A stretch of 64,000 nt of DNA from Ditylenchus dipsaci (Eukaryota > Nematoda > Chromadorea > Rhabditida > Anguinidae). Position 1 is the stretch's first letter. Every line of letters begins with the position of its first letter. Below, in pieces: positions 32,685-47,600 of this stretch. The translations under genes and the position numbers were made by a program. Location: contig SADC01001218.1 of assembly GCA_004194705.1 (NCBI GenBank), positions 62,001-126,000 of the forward strand, written 5' to 3'. The notes under the pieces were generated by a model that made no database searches, was not told the DNA's origin, and saw only the letters and a program-made list of their open reading frames with translations.

Positions 32685-35600
32685 ATGCCTCGAACCAGTG
32701 GAGTGCCGCCGACCAAGAATCGTAACAGTGTTGCGTGCTGTTCACCCTCGTCCGCCTCATCGCCCCTAAACCAACAGCAAGAAGAAGGCGACACTTGCCC
32801 TCCATTTAACCTCAACTTTTCCAATCCAGGTGGTGGTCTACATGTTCTCCAGGTTTGCATACTACATTTTTCTTTTAAAAAATTGACTCACAGCTCACAC
32901 AAAAAAGAATGGATTACTGTAAAAGCTCTCCTTTTCCGGAACTGCCCTTTTTCCTTTTTTCTCCTCCTCCTCATAATTATATTCCAACAGAGGGGAGTAC
33001 CAAAAAGGCAGGCGCCTCTTTGTTGTTGGTGTTGGAAACAACAACAAACTTTGGAATAGTGGCAGTAGTAGCAGCGCCTTTATGGGCAATCAATGTCCAT
33101 CAAAAATCTGAACTTTTTTGCCCGTAATTCTCCTTCGCTTCAATGTTGAGCAGCTAATGGGGTTTCACGGGCTCTCCCCTCCAAACAGGGCACATCTAAT
33201 TATTATTGTGTGGTTGTTTGGTTTATGTGTGTGTGATCATTGGCTTTTATTATTACTTCTTCTTCTCCCTGTTTTCTCCAGGGTGCTACAAAAATAGGGA
33301 TAGGTTGCTGCGTTGTGTGTGTGACTCACTTTTTTGCAGCTATTATCGTGCTTTCAGGGCTGATACATACTTACTTTTGGAATGTCACTTTTCTGGTTTC
33401 TTATTTGTGCTTTTGAGCAGTGCACTTGAATGGTAGGTAGCATGTGGATTTTATAAGTATTTATGTTTCATATCTATAGTAAAATTTAGTTAGTTTGAAA
33501 AGTTATTTGGTCTTACTTTCTGTAAATCAAGAAATCTACGAATTTACTAAAAATTAAAAACGTGAGGAGACTGTTATGGGATTTTTTCAGTCATAAATTT
33601 TGTGTTTCTTGCTTTGTGACCAAAAGACATTGACGACATTTTGGTACAATCAACACTCAATTTAACTTCACTCCCACGGACCAACCCTAAGGTTACGTTA
33701 AATCGAAGGTTGACTGCATTCAAATAATGGTTTTATCTATGCTACATTTATATCATTTGTTTGTATATCATTACAAACGAACAAAAATAATCAAAATTTG
33801 AAAGTGGAAAAATCTTTTTTATTAGCTCCAAAGAAACAATTCGCTTTTGGCCGGAGTATATTATAGCAAGTCCTCCCAAAAGGGATTTTAACTGTTTTTT
33901 GTGTGTGTTAGGGCTTGAAACGTGTACAAAACATGTTTTTAGGTCGGGGACGGCACTTTTTAAAAAAAAATTTTTTGACTAAATTTTGACTTTTTGCCTT
34001 GGGGGACCAAGGTAAACCACATGGAAAGGGTACCTGGACACCTGGTTTTGGTCATTTTTACCTTGTTTTTCTCACTGGACTAGGCAAAAGAGTCTCTTTA
34101 TGCATTTATTGTCAACAGTCTTCTCGGATTCAGCTCTGAGGTAAGTTAGTTTTTGGGAGGACTTTCTATAATATACTTTAGCCTCGCTTTTTGTTGTGAA
34201 ACCGGTTAACACTCATTGTCATCTGTAATTGCAAAAAAGCGTACTCTCTAAGACCATTGCAACCACGACAACACTATTGAAAGTGATTTGAGTGATCACC
34301 ATAGTGCGGATTGTGGGTTGAATAGGAAGGCAGGGATATGTCCAGTGATTGTAAATCCAAATAGTAGCCTGCCTCTTGGCTATGCCCAATCAGTTGACAA
34401 ATTGTCCAACTTCTGTTGGCGGCCCCAAAAGAGGAGGATGACCCGAAAAAGAATGGAAGGTGATTACAACAAGTTAGCGCTGAACACAAAAGAGTAGCAG
34501 CAGAAGCCTCCAAATAAGCAACAGCAGAAGGACAATGTGTCCCCCTCTTTTCACCTTACTTGTCTATAACCTCCATCCCTGCCTTCTCCATCTTGGCCCA
34601 ATTAACACACATCCGATATATGTGGGAGAGGGCAGCGATCTGGGCGGCGAAATTACAGGAATTAAGAGCAAAAAAGGTGTTGATTGGCTGCTGAAAGAGG
34701 GTATTCATTACATTTCAGGACCTTGACTTACATTAGAGATGTGCTTTATTTGGATTGTTTTAGCGCGGAAGGGGTGAAGTTCATTTTCCAAAAATTAAAA
34801 TTGTGCTCCGAATGTAGATGGCTCCCTAAATTTTGTTTGACAATAGAGAGCGGTATGTCTGCGAGAGCCAAAGTTTTATAAAAAAAATTAACTTTACGAT
34901 TTGGCTGCTAATATAAGATCTGTTTAATGCTTATTATTGAGTCTGTTATTCTAATAAAAAAATTTAATTTCGCTACAAAGTCAGCCCGACTAATGCGAAA
35001 AACTCTCCATCCTAAATTACGACAAAAAATTGATTTTATTGGACAGCTTATTTATTATGTGTCATCTACTTATCTACAGACTGGGACAAAATCCCGCCGA
35101 CATTTTTCGAAAATTTGGGCGAGAAATTGCGCGAAATTGTAAATATCCAAAAAAGTTATATAAATGTGTCATGCAATTTTGTTCTTTTCTAATTTATTTT
35201 TTCACGAAATGGTTTGTTGGGAGACTAAAATGTCAACAAGTTATACCCTCAGTTGTTTCACACACATTTGATCTTTTTCAGGACTCTTTTGACAGTGGAA
35301 TGATGATGATGTTGGGCAACGATGAAGCGGAGTGCTCGGAGCCAACGTCCAAAGAATCCACTCCTCTCAGCCTGCTGCCCAATGGCTCTATTGGTTTGAC
35401 TGGCAAGAATGCCAAATCCACAGTAAGCCTACTGCCTAATGGCAAAAAAACCAAAGGTGAGTATTTTCGCTGAATATAATGAGGGTTTTTAAAGGGGCAT
35501 GCTCGCGCCGATGGAATAATTCTTGCATTTTAAATTGGCGGGTACCAGGCACGCCAGAGATTTGAATTTCAAAATCAAATTTTGAAATCATTTTGAGTTC

Positions 35601-38600
35601 TGTGCTTTGATCTGTCGTGACTTGCCGGTAATTTTTGCTCTAATTTTTTACGCTTGCCTTTCTTACTAACTGACTATTTTGGTTTTAGCGTCAAATAATC
35701 TCGTGTGTTCAGCTGGTCATTCTCGTGCATGCTCAGGTTCTTCTCTTGATCTTGCTGTTTGTATTAGATAAGTTTTTTTTATTTTCTGTGCCGTCATTTG
35801 CTTTTCCTTGTTCCGTTTTTCAGGTGTCTATCTGGAGGTCTCAAGAAGGAATTTTAGGTTCTCTGCTCAGGTATTTTTACACATTTTTTACACAATTTAC
35901 GCAGTGACTGCATACATCCTGTCAAAGTCCCTTATAAATGTAACGTCAAATTTAGCAGGCAGCCATTTACGTAGCGACTTTCGACTTTGTCAGCCTGTAT
36001 GCGGTCGAAGTGTCACTTTCTATGTGCCTTCGTGCTTCATTCTATGGCAGTATGGCTAGGCCCTTGTAACATATCTGTCGGAGCGCGTCAACTTCTCTGA
36101 AGAGGCTGCCTAGCGAAAGTGTTTATTCTGCTGGGCTTTATAGTACTAATTTTCAGGTTCAATCGACAATTGGGACCATATCGTTACGTCTTGCATCTTT
36201 GTAGCAGCTCACATAGCAAAGACGCCTGGATAGAAAGTATACCTGATTAATTAATAACGCTTTCAGATTCATATAACTATAACAATTAACTGGATCATAA
36301 TTTAGTTCAAATAGTATCTCCCTTTCTCTTTTTTCCGGTTTCGCTCCAAGAATTCTTACAGCTAGACACACTACCGTCCAGCACTTGTTCCACGCTTGAC
36401 ATTTGACGGATGCTCGATATGCTGAAAAAGTCTAACTAGGTTCACACCATAAACCAACCTAACAATTTCGCTTTGAGTCGTACTTGTGGTATACGAATCT
36501 AACTTTAGGGAGAAGCTATCCGTACAACCATCAACAGCGATGATTCTTAGAATTAGGGATATGCTGAAACATCAATCTAAACAAAATATTACCTATTATA
36601 GTATGGTTAGCTGACGGGATCGTTTTTGTGGCTCCAGAAGGCAATCGAACACGAGTCCGCTTGGTGTCTGGATCATTAGCGATGATAATGGGGTACCATC
36701 TCGGCAGAAGACCTCTATCCCCCTTTCCTCTTCCAATTACAAACGGTTCTTTCCTCCGGCAGTCAGAATGTTACCGGTTTTCATTTAAGCTGAAATACAA
36801 CAGGTGGTATAACTTACACCTTCCTTGAGAGCGAAAAGATCATTCCCTTTTTGCCGCAGTAATCGAATTGGTCAGTGTGTCTTCCTTACATTTTCTGTAT
36901 CCATCAATTAGTCAGGTATGTTTTAGTCTGTATGGCTCGTTCAGCACTCCCGATTGAGAGCACTCCTGCTCTAATGTGATCATGGAGTCAAAGTTGAAGT
37001 ATTTTTTTATTAGTAAACACGCATTACACTAAAATTTTCTCTGAAATCGTACCTAAGCCAAAAAACAGGGAGACCAAAGTAAAAAGTGGGTCTATAACTG
37101 ATGAAACCGAAGAAAGAAGTGAAAGAGGAATTCTGTAACGTAAAGAAGATATTTGGACGGCAGTGTCGTAATACGGCAGTGTTAGGTCTTTCCAATCTTC
37201 CGATTCCAGTCGATAAAATTTTTAGGTTACCATAACCGCCCTACCTCCAGTCCGCACTTCCTTGTAATTCAAAGTTTTGCCCACATTTTTCGTGTTTGCA
37301 ACAACTTTACATTCTCATTGCCGGAGGTGTGTTTTTAGCGAACTCTACAAATGCAAACAACCAAGCAACTTTCGGGATAGACCATACGGAACAAAGATGC
37401 AAGACGTAACGATATGGTCCCAATTGTCGATTGAACCTGAAAATTAGTACTATAAAGCCCAGCAGAATAAACACTTTCGCTAGGCAGCCTCTTCAGAGAA
37501 GTTGACGCGCTCCGACAGATATGTTACAAGGGCCTAGCCATACTGCCATAGAATGAAGCACGAAGGCACATAGAAAGTGACACTTCGACCGCATACAGGC
37601 TGACAAAGTCGAAAGTCGCTACGTAAATGGCTGCCTGCTAAATTTGACGTTACATTTATAAGGGACTTTGACAGGATGTATGCAGTCACTGCGTAAATTG
37701 TGTAAAAAATGTGTAAAAATACCTGAGCAGAGAACCTAAAATTCCTTCTTGAGACCTCCAGATAGACACCTGAAAAACGGAACAAGGAAAAAGCAAATGA
37801 CGGCACAGAAAATAAAAAAAACTTATCTAATACAAACAGCAAGATCAAGAGAAGAACCTGAGCATGCACGAGAATGACCAGCTGAACACACGAGATTATT
37901 TGACGCTAAAACCAAAATAGTCAGTTAGTAAGAAAGGCAAGCGTAAAAAATTAGAGCAAAAATTACCGGCAAGTCACGACAGATCAAAGCACAGAACTCA
38001 AAATGATTTCAAAATTTGATTTTGAAATTCAAATCTCTGGCGTGCCTGGTACCCGCCAATTTAAAATGCAAGAATTATTCCATCGGGCGCGAGCATGCCC
38101 CTTTAAAGGCCTGACCTCTTCCTACTCGGTGGTCCCCGCCAATTCAAAAATTTTCCCTCGATCATTGGACTTCTGTACGGATTTTTCCGCCACGTTTCTA
38201 ACAAAACTAGGCCTGAAATCAAATTTTAGGCTTAGTTTTGTTAGAAACCTAGCGGAAAAACCCGTACAGAAGTCCAATGATCAAGGGAAAATTTTTGAAT
38301 TGGCGGGGGACCACCGAGTAGGAAGAGGTCAGGCCCTTTAAGCAACTGAAAGTTTGAAAAATCAATGTTAGGTCAGCTAAATTCAGAAATTGCTTTATCA
38401 AAAATATCAATTTCAAACCCAAATACACATTTTGCAAAAAAAGATTTTTTAATTATTGAATAGTTAACTGCTAACATAAACATCAATACATTTGCAGGAC
38501 GAGTGAAAATTAAAATGGAGTACATAGGCAACAAATTGCGCAGATACACCACCTTCAGGTAGATTAGAAATGAAAATATTCAACAAAAAAAACTTTAAAT

Positions 38601-41600
38601 TGATATAGCAAGCGGAAGACAGGTATTATGAAAAAGCCCATGAACTGTCGACATTAACAGGCACACAAGTGATGCTGTTGGTTGCCTCAGAGACTGGCAT
38701 GTCTACGCATTCGCTACTTCCAAATTGAAACCTATGATTGTGTCAGAGCAAGGCAAGACCCTAATCCAGGGATGTCTCAGCACTCCTGATGGTTAGTCAT
38801 TTTTAATACTAACTTAAAGTCTATTAGTTCTAATTTCAAAGTAATTTTACCTTTGCGGCTTTGAAACATCTTTAAGCATGACTTTTCCTGAAAGCAGTTT
38901 AAAAGATCTTATTTTATGTTGAACATCTAATGGGACAAACTCTATTTTTCCATCAAAAACATACCATGAAACCTCTGTGAAAATCCGAAAACAAAATTCG
39001 TGGGCAAAGCAATTGCGCAAAAGATTTAAAAATAATCTTTTACAGTTCGCAGGCCGTTGAATTTCTGTCTAGGACGTTTTAAGGCATATGTTTGCCTTGG
39101 TACTACTGTTGTTTTTGGCTCAGATTTTTTGCATAAAAATATGTGACACATCTGAGTTTAAAATTTGACCATCTGGTCAAAAAAACTTTTTCGATAAAAA
39201 TATCTGAGTAAAAAACAACAGGAAGAGCAAGGCGAAATTGGACCGATATGTCATATATGGCCGAGTACAGTATACCCTCCTATTTGTCTTTTTGGGAGGC
39301 AGTAGTCAGCCTTTTAAGTCTAACATAGATGTATGAGATGGGTGGAAGGGTGCATCCATAAAAGAGTCGCATGCTCTGCTCCCCCCCTCCTCTTCCATCC
39401 ATCCAATCATATAGAGGGGAGAGGCAGGTATTTATAGGACTACTGTAAACCATTTTAGAAAGTGTTTGTCTCAATTTTTTATTTTTTTTAATACAAGTGT
39501 TTTAGAGAACTTTCCGGATATGGGCGCCATCAAAACAGAGTTCACATTCGAGCCTCCAGCCTGTTCCTCCGCTCCCAATGGACAGCAGCAGCAGTGTATA
39601 GCTTCCTCATCTTCTAGTTCTCGAAAACGCAAGTTGGGACAGCAGGGACAAGCAGTGGTGGAAGCTATGGAATCTGTGAGTTTTGTCACAAACTTAAAAA
39701 AAACCATCGGTATGTAATTTTATAGAGAAGTTCAAGAGATCGTTTTTCTTAGATTTAACTTGATTTTGCTTGGCCAAGCACAAAATAAAACTAAGAGTGC
39801 ATTGGATTATACAGTCGAACCTCGATAAACAAACACCCCCCAATAAGCGGACACTTTCAAAAATTTGGTTGGTTACCAAAAAATTTGCTGAAGTATACCC
39901 CCAATAAATGGACACACGCAACGAACGGACACCCTAAGCTTAGTCCCGTTCGATAAAATTACACTCGGTAAATGGAAACCTTACATATTTTGCAACATTT
40001 TTCATAACTTTGAGGGATTTTCTAAAATTTTCAAATTTTACAAAAAATAATTCGCTGTCATTTTTGCTTTTTTGCGACATTTGTCCATCATAATTTGCGT
40101 TTTTGGTACATTCTCCTTTTGCGAGTTGTTGACTTTGTAACTGTTTATTTTATGTTAAAAAGATTCAAGCGGAAAACACAAGCGGAAACAAAGGTTCTTT
40201 TGCCTAGCTCCAGTGACCAAAACAGGGTGACAAGGTTAATTACGGCGCTACTGGCTTATACCCCCCCCCCCCCAAAAACAGCTACTTTCTTATACCCCCC
40301 CCCCAATCCTCGGACCTACTGGCTATACCCCCCCCCCCAAAATCAAGATTTTTAGGATTTTTATACCCCCGAAGGGGGCGCAGGGGGCTTGAGAGTTAGA
40401 GATGCGCGCACGCACTTACCTTAGACATGATTCCGAGAAGTACACTTGATCATAAATGCATATAGAGTCTATTTTTGCCACGGCTCGAGTTGAAAAACAT
40501 GGTAAAGCAGCTAAAAAAAGTGGCCCGTGTATTATTCCCTTCCCATCCCAATACAGCCCATAATCCCTTTTTAACTGCTTTTCTGGTCCCTTTATGGCAA
40601 AATTATTGCATAAAAATGGTTTTTAGACACTCCCAAAAAGTCGGTTTTTGGGGGGGTATATGACAGTAGGTCCGATTTTTGGGGGGGGGGGGGTATAAGA
40701 AAGTAGCTTTTTTGGGGGGTATAAGCCAGTAGCGTCTAATTTACCTTGCTCCCCCATGACAAAAAGTCGATTTTTAGTGAAAAAATTTTCCCGGAAATGG
40801 TCTTCCCCACCTAAAAACGTGTTTTCTACACATGAAAAGCTTTAAAACATAAAAAACGACATTTATATGATTTTTCGGAATTGATAAAAAACCAGCTATC
40901 TTTTGTTGCGTACTTTTTAAAACAAGCGGTAATTGAGGTTTTCAGTGGTGGTGCAAAGGTGCTTTCATTTATGCTAATCAGTGCTGTGAATAAGGTTTTG
41001 CGTATATGTTTTGCCACATTCCCTAATTTGTTATTCAACTTGTTGCCATTTCTTTTAGTCCAAGCGGCACTTTATCATCTAATTTCTAGTACATTTTTGG
41101 AGGCCGACATTTTTCTAAAATTTAAGAAATTTAGAGTCTGATTTTTAAAAATAGGACGATTCCCAAATTTTATATATGCCCGCACGCTCTAAAATCGATG
41201 TCTTTGATTTTAATATACGGTCGACTAGGCTTGATCTCGGGACGGGAATCCCACGGGATTCCCGGTTTGGGAATCCCGAAATTTTTAAAAATCCCGATCC
41301 CGAACACCTTCGGAAAAATTTTCGAAATCCCGAATCCCGCCGAGTGTTATTCCGAAAATCCCGGAAAAATCCCGAATTCAAATTTGTTTTGTTTCAGTAC
41401 GAAAATAGACTAATTTTTGAAGTGAACCTTATCATTTTCGCTTATGTTACCGTTTTTGTCGTCATTTGTGCTTAAAAATAGTTTTTACCTGTTTATTTCT
41501 GAGATAAAGCATATTATCTGAAAGCTTGATTGTAATGGACAGTGAGATGATATTTTGGGCTTAAACCCTCATCTGTTGCCCAGAAACACTAAATTAACTA

Positions 41601-44600
41601 TCCGCGAGTAACCAGCTGGTTTTTTGCACGATTTTTTATCCTATAAGCACTGGAATGTCCCATCCAAAAAAACTCTACGTTGATAACTTTAAAATTTCTC
41701 GTATAAAGTACGAGAAATTCTACAGTTATCCACGGGATGAGTAAATTGGGCTCATTAAAATTGGGCCACAAATTTGAGTCAAAAGTTCGGGCCAATTTGA
41801 AAAGGCCCGATTTTCTTCTCCCCCTATCGATTATGTTCTGAATTATAAGAAAAATTCCGAATTTATGAATAATTGTATAATTTTAGTATAATTTGTGATA
41901 AAAAATTTAACTGTAAAATAAGACTAAAAACCTGATGCTCCTGTTGTTTTTGAGCTTATGACGGAGTGTATTTTCAGGTTCAGGACCGACTTATAATTTT
42001 GGCGCTACTATAGAATACACCCCCCCCCCCCAAAAAAAATCCGACCTTATAAAATTGCTGTAACTACCCTTGCAAACAACAAGTTTAGGCTTAGCCCTTA
42101 GGCTTGGGGGTAGGCCAGCGTACGGAAGATGTGACTAATGAAGAGTTTGCGCACATTTCCGGGGTCTGGGACATAAATTTGGGTACTTTTTACTTAAGTT
42201 TTAAAAGGTCGGATTTTTGGGGGGGGGGGTATTCTATAGTAGGGTCATAATTTTTTGTATTCTGGAAAACACGTTTGAGTCTGTTTTAACATTTACTGGC
42301 CTGCCATGCGCAAAAGCACAATATAATTAGTAAAAAATCCCTATAATTTCTATAATTTTCAAAAAGTCCTGTACCCAGTCGTATTTGTACCTAGTCGTGG
42401 CACCCAGTAATAATGTATACCTATTTGGGGTTTTACCACTCTAGAGTTGAAATTAAAAAATATAAAATTAATTGTAGGTTAATAAATGTAAAATTTCTCG
42501 TATGATATACGAAAAATTCGAAAACTGTCAACTCTACAGTTATCGACAAGAAATCCCGACGGGATTCCCGTTTTTTGTTTGACGGGAATCCCGAAAGTTT
42601 TTTAAATCCCGATCCTGAATCCCGCCGGACCCCGTCGACGCTTTATTTAACGGACGTCCAAACAGTTAGTTCCCTAACTTGGTCTAAAACTTTTTACCCA
42701 ATTTTGTCGAAAATTTTCATCAACTCTGATTTGTCAGTCTTATCCGAAAATTTGCAAGAATTTCATTTTTGATGGTTGTGTTTTTTTAAGAAAATTCTCC
42801 ATCGATTCAAGGTGTGTCCTCTTTAGATTAAAGCGTTCGTTTAATCGCGAAAATTTGATAAAAATTAGGGTAAAAAGGTGTTGATCCCAGCCGATCCCAG
42901 GAACAAACTTTAAGGCTGTATTTTATTGATTGAAGAAGTTCGAATGTTTTAGTATTAGTGCAAATAAATTATGCGTGTGATTGAAATGGACTTCTTATTC
43001 TTTTTTGTGTATTAGAATGCTAATCCTGCTCAAATTAATAGGTTTAGATGTACTTCTCAGATAGATAGAGTGAGAATTTGATGGACCAGCAACTAGTTTT
43101 ATAGTTGCTGCGTTCATATTTGAAGAATAAAATTCTTTTTGTGACGGATTCCTCTCATACAATTAGGGCATCTCTAACAATAATGATGTGATAATTTTTT
43201 TGTTCTCCATTATCCTCCATCCCAAAACACTTTTTTTCCGTACCACTATTCCACTTATATTTTTAAGGCCAGCGGATTAATTTTTTTCTCTAGTTTAAAA
43301 ATGAGGGCAAGCTAATGCTTTGGGTAAGGTATAAATTAATTAAGTCTTCTGAGGAAAGGACTACTTATTGTTCATCAACCCACATTTATAGCCGATCGGT
43401 ATCTGGCTACAACAAGATAAAAAGAGTTATCAATAAATTCTGAAACAGTGTCGCAGTGTAAAAAAAGCACCTAACAATGGTAGGTACCGATCCATTTGAG
43501 CGACACCAACTGTTCTTGGCTGCTGTTTCTGCCATAAAGCAGGGAAATAGGGAATGGTCAACTATTTATGCTGCAGCACCAACAGCCAACTTTAAATTAG
43601 TATGGGAAGGGGAGGGTTTTACTTATTATTTCTGCTTTTAATAAACAGGGAGGATCGACAGCCTGCTAGTGGGTGCTAGGCACGATTATCTGCTTCTATT
43701 TCATCCTCCTTATTTGCTCGTTGTTGTCCTTGCTAGAGACTGATAGATTCCTTTGTTTGTATAACATAGTAGAAAGAAATTTAAACAAAAAAGAAGGTAG
43801 AGCGATACACTATTTCGGGCGTAGGCATTTAGGCAACTTTGGACAATTTTGATTTCGCGCCTTTTTCAAATTGAGTTTTTTTATTTTTTCATTTGGCATT
43901 TTGTAAATTTTTGTAAATCGTGTTCAAACGACTCCTAACTTAGGAGTCCTAAGTAATTTTTATGAGCTTAAAACAATAAAAAGCTGTTTTATAACACTTT
44001 TCCACATGAAAAACGAAAAAAAAATTTTTGATCAAAATTTAAAAGCGGAAAGTCAAATTTTGGTCAAAAATTTTTTAAATTGGTTTTTTATGTGGAAAAG
44101 TGTTAGAAAACATCTTTTTATTGTTTTAAGCTCATAAAAACTACTTGTTAGTCGTTTAAACACGATTTACAAAAATTTACAAAATACGCCTCCACCGCTC
44201 CCCCCCCCAAGTGAACAAGTGCCCGGTTTGGCAAATAACGTCCTTTAAATTTCGCTAATTGCATATTAAAGGAGGATGCCCGTCGCCGATGGGAACGTGT
44301 CAAAAGGCGGGTACCAGCTCAATTTAAAAAAGAGTTATTCTGAAATACAAAATTGTGGGCACTCTCCCGGTTATAAGTAATCAAAAACATTATTCTTGTC
44401 TTGCAGCATCGGTGGTCTAACGAAAAACGGCGGCGCAGTGTGAGAGTCGATGTTCGGTTCGATTCCAATGGGGTGCATATTTTTTTTCGAGGTTTAGAAA
44501 ATTGCGTCAATTTAATTCTCTTTTGAATTTCAACTGGTACCCGCCTTCCAAAATATTCCCATCGGCGACGGGCATGCCCCTCTGATTAAAAGACAAAAGT

Positions 44601-47600
44601 TAAAATTCAGAGATAAAAGTAAGCAACATAAATGTATACTTATTTGAAATAAGTTATTTCAGTTATTACCAACTATGGTGTCGAGCTCACTTCAAGTCAA
44701 CTCGTGTTCTCCACTCCCCAAACAAGAGTACATGGAAGAGGAGGAAGAGGACGACGAAGAAGATGATGAGCAAGAGGAATATGAGGAGGATTTTGAAGAA
44801 GGCAGACTTCTCCACTTGTTCACCAATCAATTAATGGCTTTAAACAACCTCAAGAGCAAATCAAAGAAGAATCTTCGTCTCCATCTGCCTCCAAAAAAAT
44901 AAAGCTTTATCTAAACTCCACAAGAATAATCGTAACACAACAGCAAATCAAAGCAGTGGAGTGGGATGTCACTCGGATGCACTTCAGCTCCAAAACACCA
45001 TAAAAGAAGCCTTGAAAGCAGCCGCATATCAGCGCCAGAGACAAAACAAGGCTTCTGACTCATCAAGAAATGCGAACATGGCCCAACCGAACCAACAGCA
45101 ACAATTGAATGGAGCAATAAGTCTTATGTTGCAAGGTAGACTTTCATTTTAATATTCACTATGCTATGGCTCACAAAAAACTTATGCATCTTCTACGGAA
45201 AACCAGCTAATTTTAATCATCTTAGATTATCTTAGGCTTGGAATAAAAAAGACTTCATAACGAAAAATCGTGTTATTCGAAGGAGAGTTATCAAAGGGGA
45301 GGGCTTTCATATACGCATCGCCCTAAGTCGACTGTTCTAATCTCGCTAGGTGTATGTCTTACTTATTTTTTCGGTAAGTTCACTGAGTCTAGGGCCAAAA
45401 ACTATCGAGTAATCGATAGGAATTATTTCGAGCACTGCTTTACTATCACCAATTGCTTTAATTTTTCAATTTCGAGCGAATGACCATAAAAATGAAAGAA
45501 AACCAGCCTACATAGTTTTATATCGCCTCAACCTCTACCAATTTTATTTATTTCTCAATTCGCCTAGTAACTTTTTAGAGTCAAAATTTCAGGAGGAATC
45601 AGATAAAAAATTTCCACAGCGGCACACTTCAGCAAAGTAGGTAGTTAGCGAAGGTTTGACCAAGGAAGAAAAAAGTATATTTGAGGGTGAGGACATCGGT
45701 ATTATTTGGAACTGATGTTTTTATCTATTTAAATTTACATGATCATTTACAACCATATGCTAAAATTGACGGCACGAAGGTGAGGTGCATTTAAAGTATA
45801 AGGTTGTAAATGATCATGTAAGTTAAAATTGCTGGAAAACATCAGTTCCAAACATAATACTGAAGAGTTCTGGAACAGCCCTGGGTAGGATGGTAAGGAA
45901 GCGGATTTTGGATTTTGATTAAGCAGGTTTTTGCCTGTAAATCAACTCCAGATGCTGTGAAACCCTAATTTTTAAAGTTTTAATACCATCGTGTAGCCCT
46001 GGATTTCAGCTTTCTAACGAGCTATCAACTTATGTAAATTAAATTCGTAATTTGACGAAGTACGAGCAAAGTACAACAAAAAGGCTAAGGACGAGCAAAA
46101 TACAAGAACGAATACCAGCATTTTTTCGCTCGTACTACGAGTACGAACACGAGTACGGCAAAATTTTCTACCATGATACGAGTACGAGGTCCTAAATTGG
46201 GGGGTAAGAAGAACGGGTACGAGAAAATCACGAAATTCGTTACACTGGTATAGACCCGATTTTCTGAACAATTTGTTCCATACAAAAACTTTTTTCTCCA
46301 ACTTTTAATAACCTCAGGAAGTCAGTTGATAGCATGTTAAAAAGCGGAGATTCTGGGCTACACGTGGGTAAGGGAACTTAGAAACCAGTTTAAAGCTTTT
46401 TAGGATAAAAACAAAGTTATAAAACTTAACGAGGCAAAACAATTTGAGCCTTTCTGAAAATGAGCGGTTTTTTTACTAACCCTGTACACATGACGAAAAA
46501 AACCACACTTTGGTTATTTTTCTTCAGAAAATACCAGATTATCAATTGCTTACTGATTCTCGAGCATAAAAAAAGACTTTGACGTAAAACCTTAAACCCA
46601 AAACAGATTTGGAGTCCCAGAAAAGTACTAATCTTTTAAAACATACATTTCGACACCCTAACTACTCAGATGAATCAAGCAAGCTCACATCAGCTCACTG
46701 TCTAAAAAACAAGATTTAAGGACAACGATAATTTTATTCGTTAAGAGTCACACACAGGGTAAGAGAACAAACATTATGTCAACGGTGGAAAGTAGAAAAG
46801 TCTCAAAAATTGAATTCAACGAAATTCAGCGACGGAGCTGCTGGAAGATAGCATTCAAGTCCGAAAAAGCGTCAAGGAACTTAGCAGAGACGTCAGCCAG
46901 CTTGTTCAGCGTATCTGAAAACAAACGACCAATAAAATACCTAATTAGAAAACATCTATACCCTGCGTGATCTTAGGCAACGAGGCAGCAACTGAAATCG
47001 AACAAAAAATTACTTGAACGGATAAAATACAGTCACAAACCATCAGTAGAGGATCTCTCCGGCACTAAATCCCTTTTCCACACCCTTAGCTTGGTCACCA
47101 AAAGAAGGAAGCGAAAAGGACACAGAATTTCTTCTTCCACCTGCTTCTTCCTGCTTCAGTTCCTCCTGCTTCACACCTGAAGTATGACTTTCCGTCGGGA
47201 TGACTGAAAAGAAAATAACCAATAAACGGCAAAAAAAATAAGGAACCGTCCTGACCATTTCTGACATAACTTCCACCGTTGTAAGTTCCAACAGGATGAA
47301 CAGTGTTGCCATTACCTGAAAACGAGTCACTTTTATTGCAAACCATAAAAACCGGGACCCACCTAATCCTCCGCGATTTGGAAAGGAAGGAGTCGAAGTT
47401 CCACGGCCATTGCCCTGCCGATACTTTGATAGCTACTGTCAGCAGAAGGTTCATCGAAAGTAGTCAGCACTCCTCCACGACCGTACTGATGGCTGCCTGA
47501 ACCAGATCTGTCGAATGCCACACCTCCACGGCCAGTCTGAAAACTGCCTGAACCATCAAACACAGACTGCCCACGGCCACCACGAGCACCACGCTGATTG

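Noticed and set aside
35725..36059. ORF in the foldback arm (with mirrored copy at 37534-37869)
   Set aside because: It is in the inverted arms; its frame is not kept in the diverged copy at 50395-50640, so coding is unlikely.
38609..38791. Programmed frameshifting in the SRF MADS exon
   Set aside because: Two separate one-base gaps in a domain that is never frameshifted, with similar gaps in RPL18, WDR70 and ADAM; sequence error is simpler.
46056..46200. TACGAG-rich stretch as a repeat array
   Set aside because: Only a few irregular copies; too weak to call.
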